Part shown: piece after piece, positions 19,875 through 30,697 of the stretch
Numbering within the stretch: the first letter of the stretch is position 1
How the letters are laid out: the number at the start of each line of letters is the position of its first letter
Origin: Oncomelania hupensis
Lineage: Eukaryota; Mollusca; Gastropoda; Littorinimorpha; Pomatiopsidae
Reading direction: 5' to 3'
Assembly (NCBI GenBank): GCA_036898135.1
Contig: CM072522.1
Span: 28,325,763 to 28,389,762 of the forward strand
DNA: 64,000 bases
Program-made: the position numbers and the translations under genes
The notes under the pieces: model-generated
What the model saw: the letters and a program-made list of their open reading frames with translations, nothing else
What the model was told of the DNA's origin: nothing
Databases searched by the model: none

Positions 19875-20825
19875 ATGACAGCTAGGCAGAATCACGGTAT
19901 TAAAGACTATTTTTCCAGTTCTCAAGACCATCTCTTTTCAACGCAAAAACGCCCTCTCTCAGAGTCCAGTGAAAGTGACAATAGTTTCAATGCCGGCAAA
20001 CCAGAAGCAAAGAAATTAAACATGGCAGGTCGGAACACTGACCCAGTGCAAGCTGCTCTGAAAGAACTATTTGATAAAATGAGTACGCTGGCAACAAAAG
20101 AAGATATTCAGCAAATGAAAAGTCATGTCAAGGAATTGAGTGACAGTGTGCTAATGAAGCTGGAGAAGATGGAGGGTGATATTTTGGAGATTGAAAGCAA
20201 AACAAATGCTGTAGCCAAGGAGTTGAAAGTAGTGAAGGGGAAAAATACTAGACTGGAAAATAACATCAATGGATATGAGCTTCGACTTCGCGCAGCAGAG
20301 AAAGAAATGAATGATTTAGAGCAGTATAATAGACGCTGGAATGTGAGAGTGTACAAGGTGCCGGAGGCGAGAAGAGGGGCTACTGAAGACTGTGTGAAAA
20401 AAGTTTGTGACATCTTTTCAGACCTGATAGGTGTGGAGACAACCCCAAATGACATTGAGGTGGCACACCGAACGGGTAAACCTGGAGAAAGGCCAAGGCC
20501 AGTCCTGGTGCGATTCTTTGACAGAAAAAAGCGAGATGCCATACTACAAAACAGGAGAAAGCTTAAGAACAAGGGGTACTCCGTTGATGAAGATTTGACA
20601 GTTCTGAACTACCAACTTTCAAGAAAGGTTGCGCAACATTCCGCAACGCTGTCTGTGTGGAGTTCCTCTGGAAAGATTCTAGCCAAGCTAAAGAATGGTA
20701 GAATTATAAAAGTGGGCATCCATTGTGACATTGACACTGTTTTTCAGAGTGCAATGAAGGGGAAAGGTGGTGCTGGTAGTGGTGGCGTTGTGACAGATGA
20801 TCATGACAAATTGTCACAAGAGTAA
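19875..20825 (+). CDS. LINE ORF1 protein (L1-type RNA-binding protein), 316 aa
   Basis: An intact ORF. Residues 1-55 are a Ser-rich basic leader. Residues about 60-150 are heptad-rich and coiled-coil-like (FDKMSTLATKEDIQQMK, VKELSDSVLMKLEKMEGD). Residues about 150-240 are the RRM-like domain (LEQYNRRWNVRVYKVPEA, IEVAHRTGKPGERPRPVLV). Residues about 240-290 are the C-terminal domain, and the tail is Gly-rich. This is the Transposase_22 (L1 ORF1p) layout: a trimeric RNA chaperone that binds the element's RNA in cytoplasmic particles. ATG at 19875 is the first in frame. Length is near the mammalian L1 ORF1p. Confidence 0.85.
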   Translation: MTARQNHGIKDYFSSSQDHLFSTQKRPLSESSESDNSFNAGKPEAKKLNMAGRNTDPVQAALKELFDKMSTLATKEDIQQMKSHVKELSDSVLMKLEKMEGDILEIESKTNAVAKELKVVKGKNTRLENNINGYELRLRAAEKEMNDLEQYNRRWNVRVYKVPEARRGATEDCVKKVCDIFSDLIGVETTPNDIEVAHRTGKPGERPRPVLVRFFDRKKRDAILQNRRKLKNKGYSVDEDLTVLNYQLSRKVAQHSATLSVWSSSGKILAKLKNGRIIKVGIHCDIDTVFQSAMKGKGGAGSGGVVTDDHDKLSQE

Positions 20826-22400
20826 GTACATGTACCTGTACGTACCATGTTCTCAGAGCTATTGCAGGCTTTGGAAGACAATAGAACCGAATTGTTTGAA
20901 CAAACTATGTTTTTGACATACCCGTCATATTGTAGTGCTCAGTTTGATTAATCAGATTGTTCTGTTGTGGTGCTTTGTTGCTGTTATATTAAAACAATCT
21001 ATAGTGGCTAGGCCAATTAAAAGAAAAGGGGTAGGGAGAAGGAAAATGGGAAAAGGATGATTTCATATACATGTTGAGAATGTTTAAATCATTCAACTCT
21101 GTCATCTTTTGGATTTTAGTTTGTCTGACATTCTGAATTTTTTGCTTTTGAATTGGCATTATGAAAAAGATAACCTGAGTGTTAGTCTCATCATGTTTGG
21201 TTTATTTATTATTATAGATTTGTTTTCTTCTTTTTTCTCCCTGTGAATGTTTGATCATTTCGGCACTATGAAAAGGATAATCTGAATGGTAGTTTCATCA
21301 TGTTTGTTTAAAAGTAAAGGGAGATAATCTGCGCTAAACATTTATGTATTATCTAGTCAAAATGGTTATTTCCCTTTATCTAGGTTAATTTATGACTTAG
21401 CTTGCTGGTGTGCAGTTGAATAAAGGTTTTTCTTATTCCATGTCTTTGTTATGTCAGCTATATTATTAGTATGCAATGCAGGTGTGTTTCAACAAAGTGT
21501 AAACTGTATGCATCGGTTGTGTACCTGTGTGATAAATGTATTTTTGTGAGCTTGTTTGTTTGCAATCTCTTTTGACAACGTTTTTGATTGTATTAAATTA
21601 ACTATTTATTTTTTGCTTTTTGCTATTGATAATGGTGCCTGTTCAGTCTAAATGTTTATGTAATGTGATAAAACTATATATATTAAAAATGCTAAAAGCC
21701 CAAAAACAAAGATTTTTATTTTTTTTAAATGGGATTTTGTCTGATAAAAAAAGAGAGAAAATGTTTGTGGGGTGGGATTATGACAATACCCCCCCCCCTC
21801 CTCCACCCTCCTTTTTTTTTCTTTTTTTTTTTAAACTTGTGGCACAACTTTCTCAAAGAATGCTTGAAAATTATTCAATGCTACTATTGTCTGAGATGAC
21901 TGCTTGTGTGTTTTGTTCTGACTTTTGACTGACTAACTAAAGAATATGTGATGACACTTAGTGGAAAGTTTTTTCCCTATTGGTAATAAAGTGAATTGCT
22001 CTTGTGAAATGGCTAAGATCAGATAATAGATACATAATTCACAAACTGCTTCTACATTTTATTTTGATGCTTTAAATCGCATGCTTCGTTTGCACCCTAA
22101 TCAATAGAATTATAGGTTATTATAATTTAAGTATGCATACATGTGACTTTGCATTATACACTGCCTGCAATGTCGGCTATACAACTCTAATTATGTTTTG
22201 ATACCGCTGAAGCCGGGTTTTTCCTTTTTGTTTGTCACATACATCCATTTGTTGCTGATATCTATTGATTGAGCTATTTATATTTTCTGGTTTTGTCTGG
22301 TTTGTGTGTAATATTAAGTAACTGTGTATATTTTTTATTTTATTTTACTTATTTTATTTTCAAATATAGTTTGCTGTGTGTTGTTTTATATTTTTTCAAC
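20826..22400 (+). other. Long inter-ORF region of the L1-like LINE
   Basis: AT-rich and without coding features. It contains C-runs and T-runs near 21788-21832. The phrases GAAAAAGATAACCTGA and GTTAGTCTCATCATGTTTGG (about 21165-21205) recur about 110 bp later (about 21270-21305), so part of it is an internal duplication. The ORF2 frame is open upstream to 22269, but those 44 codons are a hydrophobic, AT-driven read-through. Confidence 0.5.
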
Positions 22401-25400
22401 ATGTGTACATCATCACTAACAATAGCATCTATGAACTGCCAAGGTTTGGGTGATATGAAAAAACGCAGGGATGTATTTCATTATTTAAGAAGTAAGAACT
22501 ATTCTATATATTTGTTACAAGATACACATTTTGATACTAAGCTAGAAAACTATGTTGAATCTGAATGGGGGTATAAATGTTATTTTGCTTCTTATAGCTC
22601 AAGTTCACGTGGAGTTGCTGTTCTTTTTAATAATAATTTTGAATTTTCTGTAACGCATGTTTGTAGGGATCCCGGGGGCAATTTTCTTTGTATTTCTGCC
22701 AAAATGTTGGGAAAAGAATTGGTTATTGTAAATGTCTATGGTCCAAACAAGGATGATCCACAATTTTATTCTGAACTTGAAATTTGTTTACAGAGAATGG
22801 GATGTGAGAATATTATAATGTGTGGAGACTGGAATTTAGTTATGAATTTTTGTTTGGATTACTGCAATTATAAACATAACAATAATATAAAAGCACAAGA
22901 ACAGGTGGAATCTATGATGTCAAATCTCGATCTGGTTGATATATGGCGTGAAATTAATCCTGAATTACGTAGATTTACCTGGCGTAGAAATAGACCCTTC
23001 CAACAAAGTAGATTAGACTTCTTTCTAATTTCGGACACTTTCTCTAGTCTTGTAATAAATGCAGATATTCTCCCAGGCTACCGTACAGATCACTCTTTGG
23101 TTACCTTATCATTAACGACAGGGCAGGAAGAAAAACACTTTACATTTTGGAAATTTAATTCCTCGTTATTAAAAGATAAGACTTTCTTAGACGAGGTAAA
23201 TGAATTAATTAAAGAAGTTACAGGAGACTACGCAGCTTTGCCGTACGACAGGACTAACATTATAAACATACCATCTAGTGAACTACAGTTTACTATTTCT
23301 GACCAACTCTTTTTAGACACTCTTTTAATGAAAATTAGAGCCAAGACTATTAATTTTGCAAGCAGAAAAAAGAAAATAAGTCAGAAAAAAGAGAGGGATT
23401 TAGAAAATATGATATTAACTTTTGAAAAAAGAGACAATCTAACTGATAATGAAAGGGTTGAATTAGTAAACCTCAAAAATGAATTAGTGTCAATAAGAGA
23501 AAAAAGAATGGAAGGGGTTTTGTTGAGATCTAGAGCTAGGTGGATTGAAGATGGTGAAAAAGTAACGAAATATTTCTGTGCTCTTGAAAAACGAAATTAT
23601 GTAAGCAAACAAATAAGAAAAATTACAAAACAAAATGGTGATATTTTAAATGATACGAATGATATTTCTAACGAAGTGAATTCTTTCTACTCCAAACTTT
23701 ATTCTAAAAAAGCAGTTGATGTATTCAACAAACATATTTTAGGTAGTGACATTCCATCTTTAACTATATCGGAGAAGGAATCTTTGGAGGGAGAAATTAC
23801 TTTTGAGGAAGCAAGTAGAGCTTTAAAGAATATGGCAAACAACAAAAGCCCTGGAAGTGACGGATTTACAGTGGAATTTTTTAAAGTATTTTGGAAATCG
23901 TTAGGTATGTATATAGTTAGGTCTTTAAATGAGGGATTTATAAAGGGAGAATTATCAATAACACAGAAGGAAGGGGTAATCATATGCATCCCAAAGGGTG
24001 ACAGACCAAGGGATCTGATTAAAAACTGGCGTCCAATATCCTTATTAAATATAACTTATAAAATAGGATCCGCTTGCATAGCTAATAGATTAAAACTTGT
24101 GCTGCCTTCATTAATTAACGAAGATCAAACAGGTTTTATGAAGGATAGATATCTTGGTGACAATGTTCGATTCATTTATGATTTGATTGAATATTTAAAT
24201 AAAAATCAAAAACCTGGTCTGTTGCTTTGCCTTGACTTCGAGAAGGCCTTTGACTCATTAAGCTGGGATTTTATGTTCAAATTTCTTGATATGTATAATT
24301 TTGGGAATGATTTCTGCAATTGGGTCAAAACTTTTTATAGTAATATTAAATCAACTGTTATTGTAAATGGCAGATCAACCCCATGGTTTTCTGTTGAACG
24401 TGGTTGTAGACAGGGAGATCCGCTGTCGCCTTATTTGTTCATTCTAAGCGTCGAAATTTTGGGTATAATGATTAGACGAAACAAAAACATCAGAGGTATC
24501 TTAATAAATGAAGAGGAAAACAAAATTTTGCAGTATGCTGATGACACCGAATTAACACTTGAGGGGGACAGTGAATCTTTCTGTGAAGCTATTTCTACCA
24601 TTAATATGTTTAGTAAATTTTCTGGACTTATTTTAAATGCTGATAAATCTAGCGCAATATGGCTTGGTAGCCAAAAACATTCTGCAGTAGTATATATGCC
24701 TCATTTGCAAATGAAGTGGAACCCTGAACATTTTAAAATTCTTGGAATCTGGTTTTCTAATGATTTAAAAAGTTGTGTACAATTAAATTTTGATGAAAAG
24801 TTTATGGAAATAAAGTCTTTATACAAAATCTGGCTCAAGAGACAAATTACACCTATCGGTAGAGTCGCTGTTCTAAAATCTTTAATATTATCTAAGCTTG
24901 TGCATTTGTGGTTACTGTTGCCCAATCCACCGGATTATATTGTTGATGCAATTCAGAAAACTGCTTTTCAATTTGTTTGGAACATGAAACCTGATAAAAT
25001 TAGCAGGAAAGTTTCCACTAAAAGCATTAGTGAAGGTGGTATTGGAATTCCAGACATTAGAAAGTTTATGAACGCATTAAAATTAACCTGGATACGTAAA
25101 CTCTTAACTGGTAATAAAAAATGGAAGCATATTTTAACTTCTGGTGATACTTTTATATCATTCCTGGATAAAGTGGGCCCTGCATTCTGTAATTTTGTTA
25201 ATGTTAATGATTTCTGGTGTGATGTATTTAATGCGTATTTTGATTTTGGTAAACAAATTCAGGTGGAAAATGAGGAAGAGTTGATTTCCGAACCACTTAT
25301 GTGTAATGGCAAGATTTTGATTGGTAATAGACCTTTTTGCTGTAAAAAGTGGATTAAAAAAGGTGTATATCAGATAGCACACCTACTTCAAGAAGATGGA

Positions 25401-26003
25401 CATTTTTTAACAGTTGAAGCTTTTAAGACTAAATATAACATTGACACTGATTTTGTAACATATAGTGGGTGTGTACAGGCCATCAAAAAGTACTTAAATG
25501 AATCTGATGTTAAGATTAATAATAATAATTTTTTGGTTAAATTTGAGTGCTGCAAAGCCCAGCGAATACTGTGTTCCGTATTTAAAGGAGCAAAATTGCT
25601 GTATGACATTCTTGCAAAACCTAATATTTTACCAAATTGTTGTACAAAATGGGATGTTAGGGTTACACGAAATGTGGACTGGAAATTCATTTTTCAAAGA
25701 ATTGCACAAATAAAAGATGTTAAGTTAAAATGGCTACAGATACGAATTGTACACAGGATTCTTGGCACGAATATTGTATGTCAGAGCATGGGCCTTGAAA
25801 ATGACAATCTCTGCTCATTTTGTAAGAGAGAAAAGGAAAATATTCAACATATCTTTTGGAGTTGCGAATACATCTCTAGTTTCTGGTTAGGGTTACAAAG
25901 ACTCTTAAACACCTGTGAACATATTAGTAACTTGTCATTTAATGAACACTTGGTTTTGTTTGGATGTGAAAAAATTGCAAAACAGATGCAATATTTGATT
26001 TAA
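22401..26003 (+). CDS. LINE ORF2: endonuclease and reverse transcriptase (C-terminus frameshifted)
   Basis: Start chosen at ATG 22401 because the endonuclease begins there (LTIASMNCQGLG). Endonuclease: LLQDTHF (about 35-41), CGDWN (about 140), RTDHSLV (about 227). RT: NWRPISLLNITYKIG, CLDFEKAFDSLSW (about 610), GCRQGDPLSPYLF, LQYADDTEL (catalytic YADD, about 711). A zinc-finger-like C-x2-C-x8-H-x4-C (LCSFCKREKENIQ) lies near 1137. A one-base shift near 25980 ends the frame at 26003, whereas the other frame stays open to a stop at 26182-26184 with matching C-terminal residues (KSYIYTCKMKKEIPS). About 60 residues are therefore altered or lost. The enzyme nicks target DNA and copies its own RNA. 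Confidence 0.9.
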   Translation: MCTSSLTIASMNCQGLGDMKKRRDVFHYLRSKNYSIYLLQDTHFDTKLENYVESEWGYKCYFASYSSSSRGVAVLFNNNFEFSVTHVCRDPGGNFLCISAKMLGKELVIVNVYGPNKDDPQFYSELEICLQRMGCENIIMCGDWNLVMNFCLDYCNYKHNNNIKAQEQVESMMSNLDLVDIWREINPELRRFTWRRNRPFQQSRLDFFLISDTFSSLVINADILPGYRTDHSLVTLSLTTGQEEKHFTFWKFNSSLLKDKTFLDEVNELIKEVTGDYAALPYDRTNIINIPSSELQFTISDQLFLDTLLMKIRAKTINFASRKKKISQKKERDLENMILTFEKRDNLTDNERVELVNLKNELVSIREKRMEGVLLRSRARWIEDGEKVTKYFCALEKRNYVSKQIRKITKQNGDILNDTNDISNEVNSFYSKLYSKKAVDVFNKHILGSDIPSLTISEKESLEGEITFEEASRALKNMANNKSPGSDGFTVEFFKVFWKSLGMYIVRSLNEGFIKGELSITQKEGVIICIPKGDRPRDLIKNWRPISLLNITYKIGSACIANRLKLVLPSLINEDQTGFMKDRYLGDNVRFIYDLIEYLNKNQKPGLLLCLDFEKAFDSLSWDFMFKFLDMYNFGNDFCNWVKTFYSNIKSTVIVNGRSTPWFSVERGCRQGDPLSPYLFILSVEILGIMIRRNKNIRGILINEEENKILQYADDTELTLEGDSESFCEAISTINMFSKFSGLILNADKSSAIWLGSQKHSAVVYMPHLQMKWNPEHFKILGIWFSNDLKSCVQLNFDEKFMEIKSLYKIWLKRQITPIGRVAVLKSLILSKLVHLWLLLPNPPDYIVDAIQKTAFQFVWNMKPDKISRKVSTKSISEGGIGIPDIRKFMNALKLTWIRKLLTGNKKWKHILTSGDTFISFLDKVGPAFCNFVNVNDFWCDVFNAYFDFGKQIQVENEEELISEPLMCNGKILIGNRPFCCKKWIKKGVYQIAHLLQEDGHFLTVEAFKTKYNIDTDFVTYSGCVQAIKKYLNESDVKINNNNFLVKFECCKAQRILCSVFKGAKLLYDILAKPNILPNCCTKWDVRVTRNVDWKFIFQRIAQIKDVKLKWLQIRIVHRILGTNIVCQSMGLENDNLCSFCKREKENIQHIFWSCEYISSFWLGLQRLLNTCEHISNLSFNEHLVLFGCEKIAKQMQYLI

Positions 26004-26337
26004 TTTTGTTACTTGCAAAATCATATATATATACATGTAAAATGAAAAAAGAAATACCATCCCTGGATGCCTTTATCAACATGCTTAAGAACAGGTATGA
26101 AATAGAAAAAATTAATGCTAACATCAACATGAAATGCAATAGATTTAATGACCAGTGGCTAATGTATAAAAAAGTGATTTTATAAGTGTACACCTTTATT
26201 TATTGATTCTATTTTATTTTATTTTATTAATTTTTTTTTCTTTTTCTGTTGTTGTTGTTATTGTTGTTTGAAAATGCTTGGTGTCTTTCTGTGTGTGTTA
26301 TCAGTATGTAAATTTATTGAAATAAACAAAAATATTG

Positions 26338-26377
26338 GAAAAAAAAAAAAAAAAAAAAAAAAAGAAATGTTAGTAGT
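26338..26377 (+). repeat. Poly(A) tail and right target duplication of the L1-like LINE
   Basis: A-run of about 24 from 26340, then AGAAATGTTAGTAGT (26363-26377; the first A is shared with the tail), identical to 19532-19546. Confidence 0.85.
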
Positions 26378-26840
26378 TTTGAAGGTAGGTGTGTGTTTGA
26401 AAATGATAAGGCAGTGAGGAGATATATTAGTGTTGGAAAGTAATCTTTAATTAAATTTAGAGGAAAGACGTGAAGTATGGTTTATGTAGTTCTGTTTTAC
26501 CTTTACCACCGTGTAGCCAGTTAGGTGGTGAATGAAATTCCACAGAATGGTGTAAGGGCGTCTAGGAGGTAGTGAGATGGTATTAATAAGGGAAGTAACG
26601 CATGCCCATATTGATAGACTTAAGAATAGTCATAATTGCACAGTTGACCTATCATTATTAAAGGTCAGGTCTCCTTACATACTTTTTTCAGTCATAGTAA
26701 GTGCAACATCATGGCCAACTACTGGAAAAAGTAAATAAAACCGTTGTTGGTACGGAAGACTGTGAATAATCGACCAACAACAAGGAAACACACGAGGTCA
26801 GTAAGTAGTAGTAGTAGTAGTAGTCGTAGTAGTAGTAGTC

Positions 26841-26882
<42 letters not shown>

Positions 26883-27295
26883 AAAGTAGTAGTTTAATAG
26901 CGGGAGAACTATTGTTTTTGTCACCGTCTGTCCGATCACTTGCGACTATCCGGAGGAACCATACCGACTCTGATTGGCTGCTACTTATAGCCCCAAGCTC
27001 ATTTGCATGTTGAATATAGGCCGGCACTTAGGCCTACGTGCTGAATCTTCGCCGATAGATTTTGTCTTGCGCAAATGTACTTTTAAAAAATCTTGTAATG
27101 TGTACTTCTTTCAGCTGCATTTAGTTTTTTCACCCGCATATACACACACGCAAACACACACACTCCCCGAACGTACCTGTGTTTTTTTTACTTTAAGTTC
27201 GCCAGGAAAGAAAAACCATGCGAGCAACGATAAGATTGCATTAGGTCAAACGCGCTGCACTGTGAGCTGGGGTGAGCAAAGGCGCCATGTGTCCA
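26378..27295. other. LINE 3' flank with (AGT)n microsatellite
   Basis: Contains an interrupted AGT/TCG trinucleotide repeat at about 26803-26892. No coding features recognised. Confidence 0.5.
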
Positions 27296-27745
27296 TTTAT
27301 TCTATGTGACCATTCTATACATAGAATACATTCTATGCACATAGAAAGCATTCTATGCACACAAAAAGCATTCGTTAGTTGAAATTCCATTTATAAAAAA
27401 GAAACCAATATTGTAAGTCATAGAATAAAATTCTTTGTATAGAATAACATTCTATAATATAGTGTAAACTTCTATGTCCATAATAAAATTCTATGTATAG
27501 AATAACATTTTATAATAGAGAATAAGATTCTATGTATGTAATAATACAATTCTATTTTATAGAATGCACTTGTATGCATAGAATTATATTCTATAGCATA
27601 GAATGAATTCTATTACAAAGAATGAATTCTATAACATAGAATGAATTCTTTAACATAAAATAAATTGCACGACATAGAATTAATTCTATACGCATAGAAT
27701 TCATTCTATAACATAGAATGAAATCTTTAACATAAAATAAATTAT
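27296..27745. repeat. AT-rich array of short palindromes, left part
   Basis: Degenerate repeats built on CATTCTAT and ATAGAATG, often as the near-palindrome CATTCTATAACATAGAATG. The same motif resumes at 30705 and becomes very regular at 31540-31830, so the RTE element at 27746-30712 was inserted into this array. Confidence 0.8.
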
Positions 27746-30697
27746 ATGACACACTACATGATGACACAATCCACTAATTCCATACCGGATCGGTCGTCGC
27801 CCGGGCCGTCACCCGGCACAAGGACCGCGCCTTCCGTTGGCCACCAGGACGGAGGTGTTAAGTATGCTACTGATGGACAATTTAGCAAGATCCGCACGAG
27901 AAACAACATCATCATAGGAACCTGGAACGTCAGGACCCTAACTGCGGAAGGAAAATTAGAAGAACTGGCCCACGAGTCGGACCACTATCGATGGAACGTT
28001 CTAGGTATCAGCGAACTGCGATGGAAAGGCCTAGGTGAAACAACGACCGACAAAGGCCACAAGCTCTATTTCAGCGGTAGGGATGACAGGCACGAACACG
28101 GCGTTGGATTCTTGGTCCACAAGAACATTCTAGCGACTGTCATGGGTTGCCGCCCAGTCTCCAGTAGACTCATTACCATCCGTCTGAGAGCAGCCCCATT
28201 CAACATCACCATCATCCAGGCCTACGCCCCAACATCAGACTATGACGACAGCGAAGTGGAGGATTTTTATGAAAATCTACAGGCGGTCCTTGACCAAGTG
28301 CCGAAGAAGGACATAGTCATAGTGCAAGGCGACTGGAATGCCAAGGTTGGCCAAGATGCGCACCGCAACTGGGGAGACACATGTGGACCCCACTGCAACA
28401 ACGAGACAAATGACAGGGGTCTGAGACTCTTGGAGTTTGCCAGATACAACAATCTGGTACTGGCAAACACGCTTGGTCTCCACAAAAACTCCAGACGATG
28501 GACATGGCACAGTCCTGGCGGGGAGCATCACAACCAAATAGACTACATCATGGTCATGAAACGCTTCAGATCAAGCATCAACATTGGCAGGACACGTACT
28601 TTTCCAGGAGCAGACATCGGAAGTGACCACGATCTCGTGATGATGTCTTTCCGGCTCCACTTGAAGAGAGTAAATACAGCAAAGTGCACTAGACTGAAGT
28701 TCGACCTGGACAAACTGCAAGACCCGGAGGTGGCAGAACTATTTCAGGCCACAATTGGAGGGAAATTTGCACCACTGCTCATTTTGGGGGCTGGTGAAGT
28801 AGATGTCAACACCATGACCACCACCTTCAACTCAGCTGTGACAGATGCCGCCACTGAGATCCTTGGCAAGCACCGACCAAAGAAGAAGCTGTGGATCACA
28901 CCTGAACTTTTGGATCTGTGTGATAAACGAAGAGAGATGAAAAAGAAAAAGAACACCTCACAGGGAGCTGATGTCTACCGAAAAATCAACAATGACATCC
29001 GAAAAGGCATGCTCACAGCAAAGGAGAACTGGATAGAAGATCAATGCCAGGAAATAGAGAACAGTCTGAACAAGAACAACAGCAAGAAGGCCTACCAGAC
29101 TACACCAAATGGAGACCCATCAGTTCTAGCATGTCCAGAGAACAGAGAAGAAGAAGAAATCCTCCCAATTCTCCGGGAAGAAGTTGAGGCAGCAGTGCAA
29201 GCGCTAAAGAAAGGGAAGTCAGCAGGAGTGGACAACATACCCGCGGAACTGCTACAAGCAGGAGGAGAAGCGATGATTGATGCCCTCACCATTATCTGTA
29301 ACAAGATCTGGCAGAGTGGGGAGTGGCCTATACCATGGACCCAGTCGCTTGTCATCACTCTTCCCAAAAAAGGTAACCTTCAGGAGTGTGAAAATTACCG
29401 CACCATCAGCCTCATCAGCCATCCCAGCAAGGTCCTCCTGAAAATAATACTCAACAGGTTGAAACCCCAAGCTGAACAAATCATAGCTGAAGAACAAGCA
29501 GGATTCAGGGCAGGGCGAAGTACCACTGAGCAGATTTTCAACCTCAGAATAATCTGTGAGAAATACCTACAGCACCAACAACATCTATATCATGTGTTCA
29601 TAGACTTCAAGAAGGCGTTTGACCGAGTCTGGCATGCAGCTCTATGGGCAACAATGAAAGTGTACAACATCAGCCCAAAAATTATTGAAGTCATCAAAAG
29701 CCTGTATGACAAGGCTACCAGTGCAGTCCTCCACAACAGAGCCATCGGGAATTGGTTCAGAACAACAATCGGTGTGCGTCAAGGATGCCTACTCTCTCCA
29801 ACACTCTTTAACATCTTCCTAGAGCGCATCATGTCGGATGCTCTTGCAGACCATGAAGGCACAGTCAGCATAGGGGGTAGAGCAATCTCCAATCTTCGTT
29901 TTGCAGATGACATTGATGGATTGGCTGGAGAGGAACAAGAACTTGAACAGCTGGTACAGAGGCTCGACACCACCTCCAAAGCCTATGGAATGGAAATAAG
30001 TGCAGAGAAGACCAAAATGATGACCAACAACACCAATGGCATCAATACGGACATCAAAGTCCAAGGCCAATCCCTCGACACAGTGCATAGCTTCAAATAT
30101 TTAGGAGCCATTGTATCAGACAATGGGTCCCGACAGGAAGTCCTCTCCAGGATCGCACAAACAACTGCTGCCCTGACAAGGTTGAAGCCCATTTGGAAAG
30201 ACAGAACCATCAGTCTACATTCCAAAGTAAGACTGCTGCGCTCTCTGGTCATCTCCATCTTCCTATATGCTTGCGAAGCATGGACCCTCACAGCAGATCT
30301 CCAACGAAGAATACAAAGCATGGAGATGAGGTGCTACAGAAGACTTCTGGGCATTTCCTATACCCAACACATCACCAACGACGAAGTCCGACAGACCATC
30401 ACACAAGCTATTGGACAACATGATGACCTGCTAACAGTGGTGAAGAAACGGAAACTTCGGTGGTATGGCCACGTCACCAGATCATCAGGCCTTGCAAAGA
30501 CTATTCTGCAAGGCACAGTGCAAGGAGGTAGAAGAAAAGGGAGACCGAAAAAGAGGTGGGAGGACAACATTCGAGAATGGACTGGTTTGACACTGAGCGA
30601 AGCCATCAGGGCTGCTGAGGACAGAGAAAGATGGAGTATGCTGGTTAAACGGTCATCTGTGGTGCCCCTACGACCTTCGGGTTACGGGACAGGATAG
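27746..30697 (+). CDS. RTE-like ORF: endonuclease plus reverse transcriptase, 983 aa, intact
   Basis: Endonuclease: IGTWNVRTL (about 57-65), ISELRWKG, QGDWNAKVG (about 193-201), GSDHDLVMM (about 291). RT: QSLVITLPKKGNLQ, ENYRTISLISHPSKV, AGFRAGRSTTEQ, FIDFKKAFDRVW (about 615), GVRQGCLLSPTLFN, LRFADDIDG (catalytic FADD, about 718). C-terminal domain: RWYGHVTRSSGLAK (about 905) and GRPKKRWEDNIREW. The first ATG (27746) comes partly from flanking repeat DNA, and the next Met is four codons on. Between residues about 451 and 452 (near 29101) at least 107 bp of linker present in the copy at 58.4 kb is missing while the frame stays open. Whether this protein is active is unknown. Confidence 0.9.
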   Translation: MTHYMMTQSTNSIPDRSSPGPSPGTRTAPSVGHQDGGVKYATDGQFSKIRTRNNIIIGTWNVRTLTAEGKLEELAHESDHYRWNVLGISELRWKGLGETTTDKGHKLYFSGRDDRHEHGVGFLVHKNILATVMGCRPVSSRLITIRLRAAPFNITIIQAYAPTSDYDDSEVEDFYENLQAVLDQVPKKDIVIVQGDWNAKVGQDAHRNWGDTCGPHCNNETNDRGLRLLEFARYNNLVLANTLGLHKNSRRWTWHSPGGEHHNQIDYIMVMKRFRSSINIGRTRTFPGADIGSDHDLVMMSFRLHLKRVNTAKCTRLKFDLDKLQDPEVAELFQATIGGKFAPLLILGAGEVDVNTMTTTFNSAVTDAATEILGKHRPKKKLWITPELLDLCDKRREMKKKKNTSQGADVYRKINNDIRKGMLTAKENWIEDQCQEIENSLNKNNSKKAYQTTPNGDPSVLACPENREEEEILPILREEVEAAVQALKKGKSAGVDNIPAELLQAGGEAMIDALTIICNKIWQSGEWPIPWTQSLVITLPKKGNLQECENYRTISLISHPSKVLLKIILNRLKPQAEQIIAEEQAGFRAGRSTTEQIFNLRIICEKYLQHQQHLYHVFIDFKKAFDRVWHAALWATMKVYNISPKIIEVIKSLYDKATSAVLHNRAIGNWFRTTIGVRQGCLLSPTLFNIFLERIMSDALADHEGTVSIGGRAISNLRFADDIDGLAGEEQELEQLVQRLDTTSKAYGMEISAEKTKMMTNNTNGINTDIKVQGQSLDTVHSFKYLGAIVSDNGSRQEVLSRIAQTTAALTRLKPIWKDRTISLHSKVRLLRSLVISIFLYACEAWTLTADLQRRIQSMEMRCYRRLLGISYTQHITNDEVRQTITQAIGQHDDLLTVVKKRKLRWYGHVTRSSGLAKTILQGTVQGGRRKGRPKKRWEDNIREWTGLTLSEAIRAAEDRERWSMLVKRSSVVPLRPSGYGTG

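Larger units (their letters stand above)
19547..26362 (+). mobile_element. Full-length L1/Tx1-like LINE
   Basis: A 6.8-kb element with a 328-bp 5' UTR, ORF1 (19875-20825), an unusually long 1.57-kb inter-ORF region, ORF2 (22401 to about 26184), a short 3' UTR with AATAAA near 26322 and a poly(A) of about 24. It is flanked by 15-bp direct repeats. ORF1 is intact; ORF2 has one frameshift close to its end. The clade call rests on the SMNCQGLGDMKKRRDVF endonuclease start and the RT style; Tx1 rather than L1 proper is likely but unproven. Confidence 0.9.

Noticed and set aside
22269..22400. 44 hydrophobic codons upstream of the LINE ORF2 start, as a signal peptide
   Set aside because: Read-through of AT-rich inter-ORF sequence; the family begins at the endonuclease start (22401).
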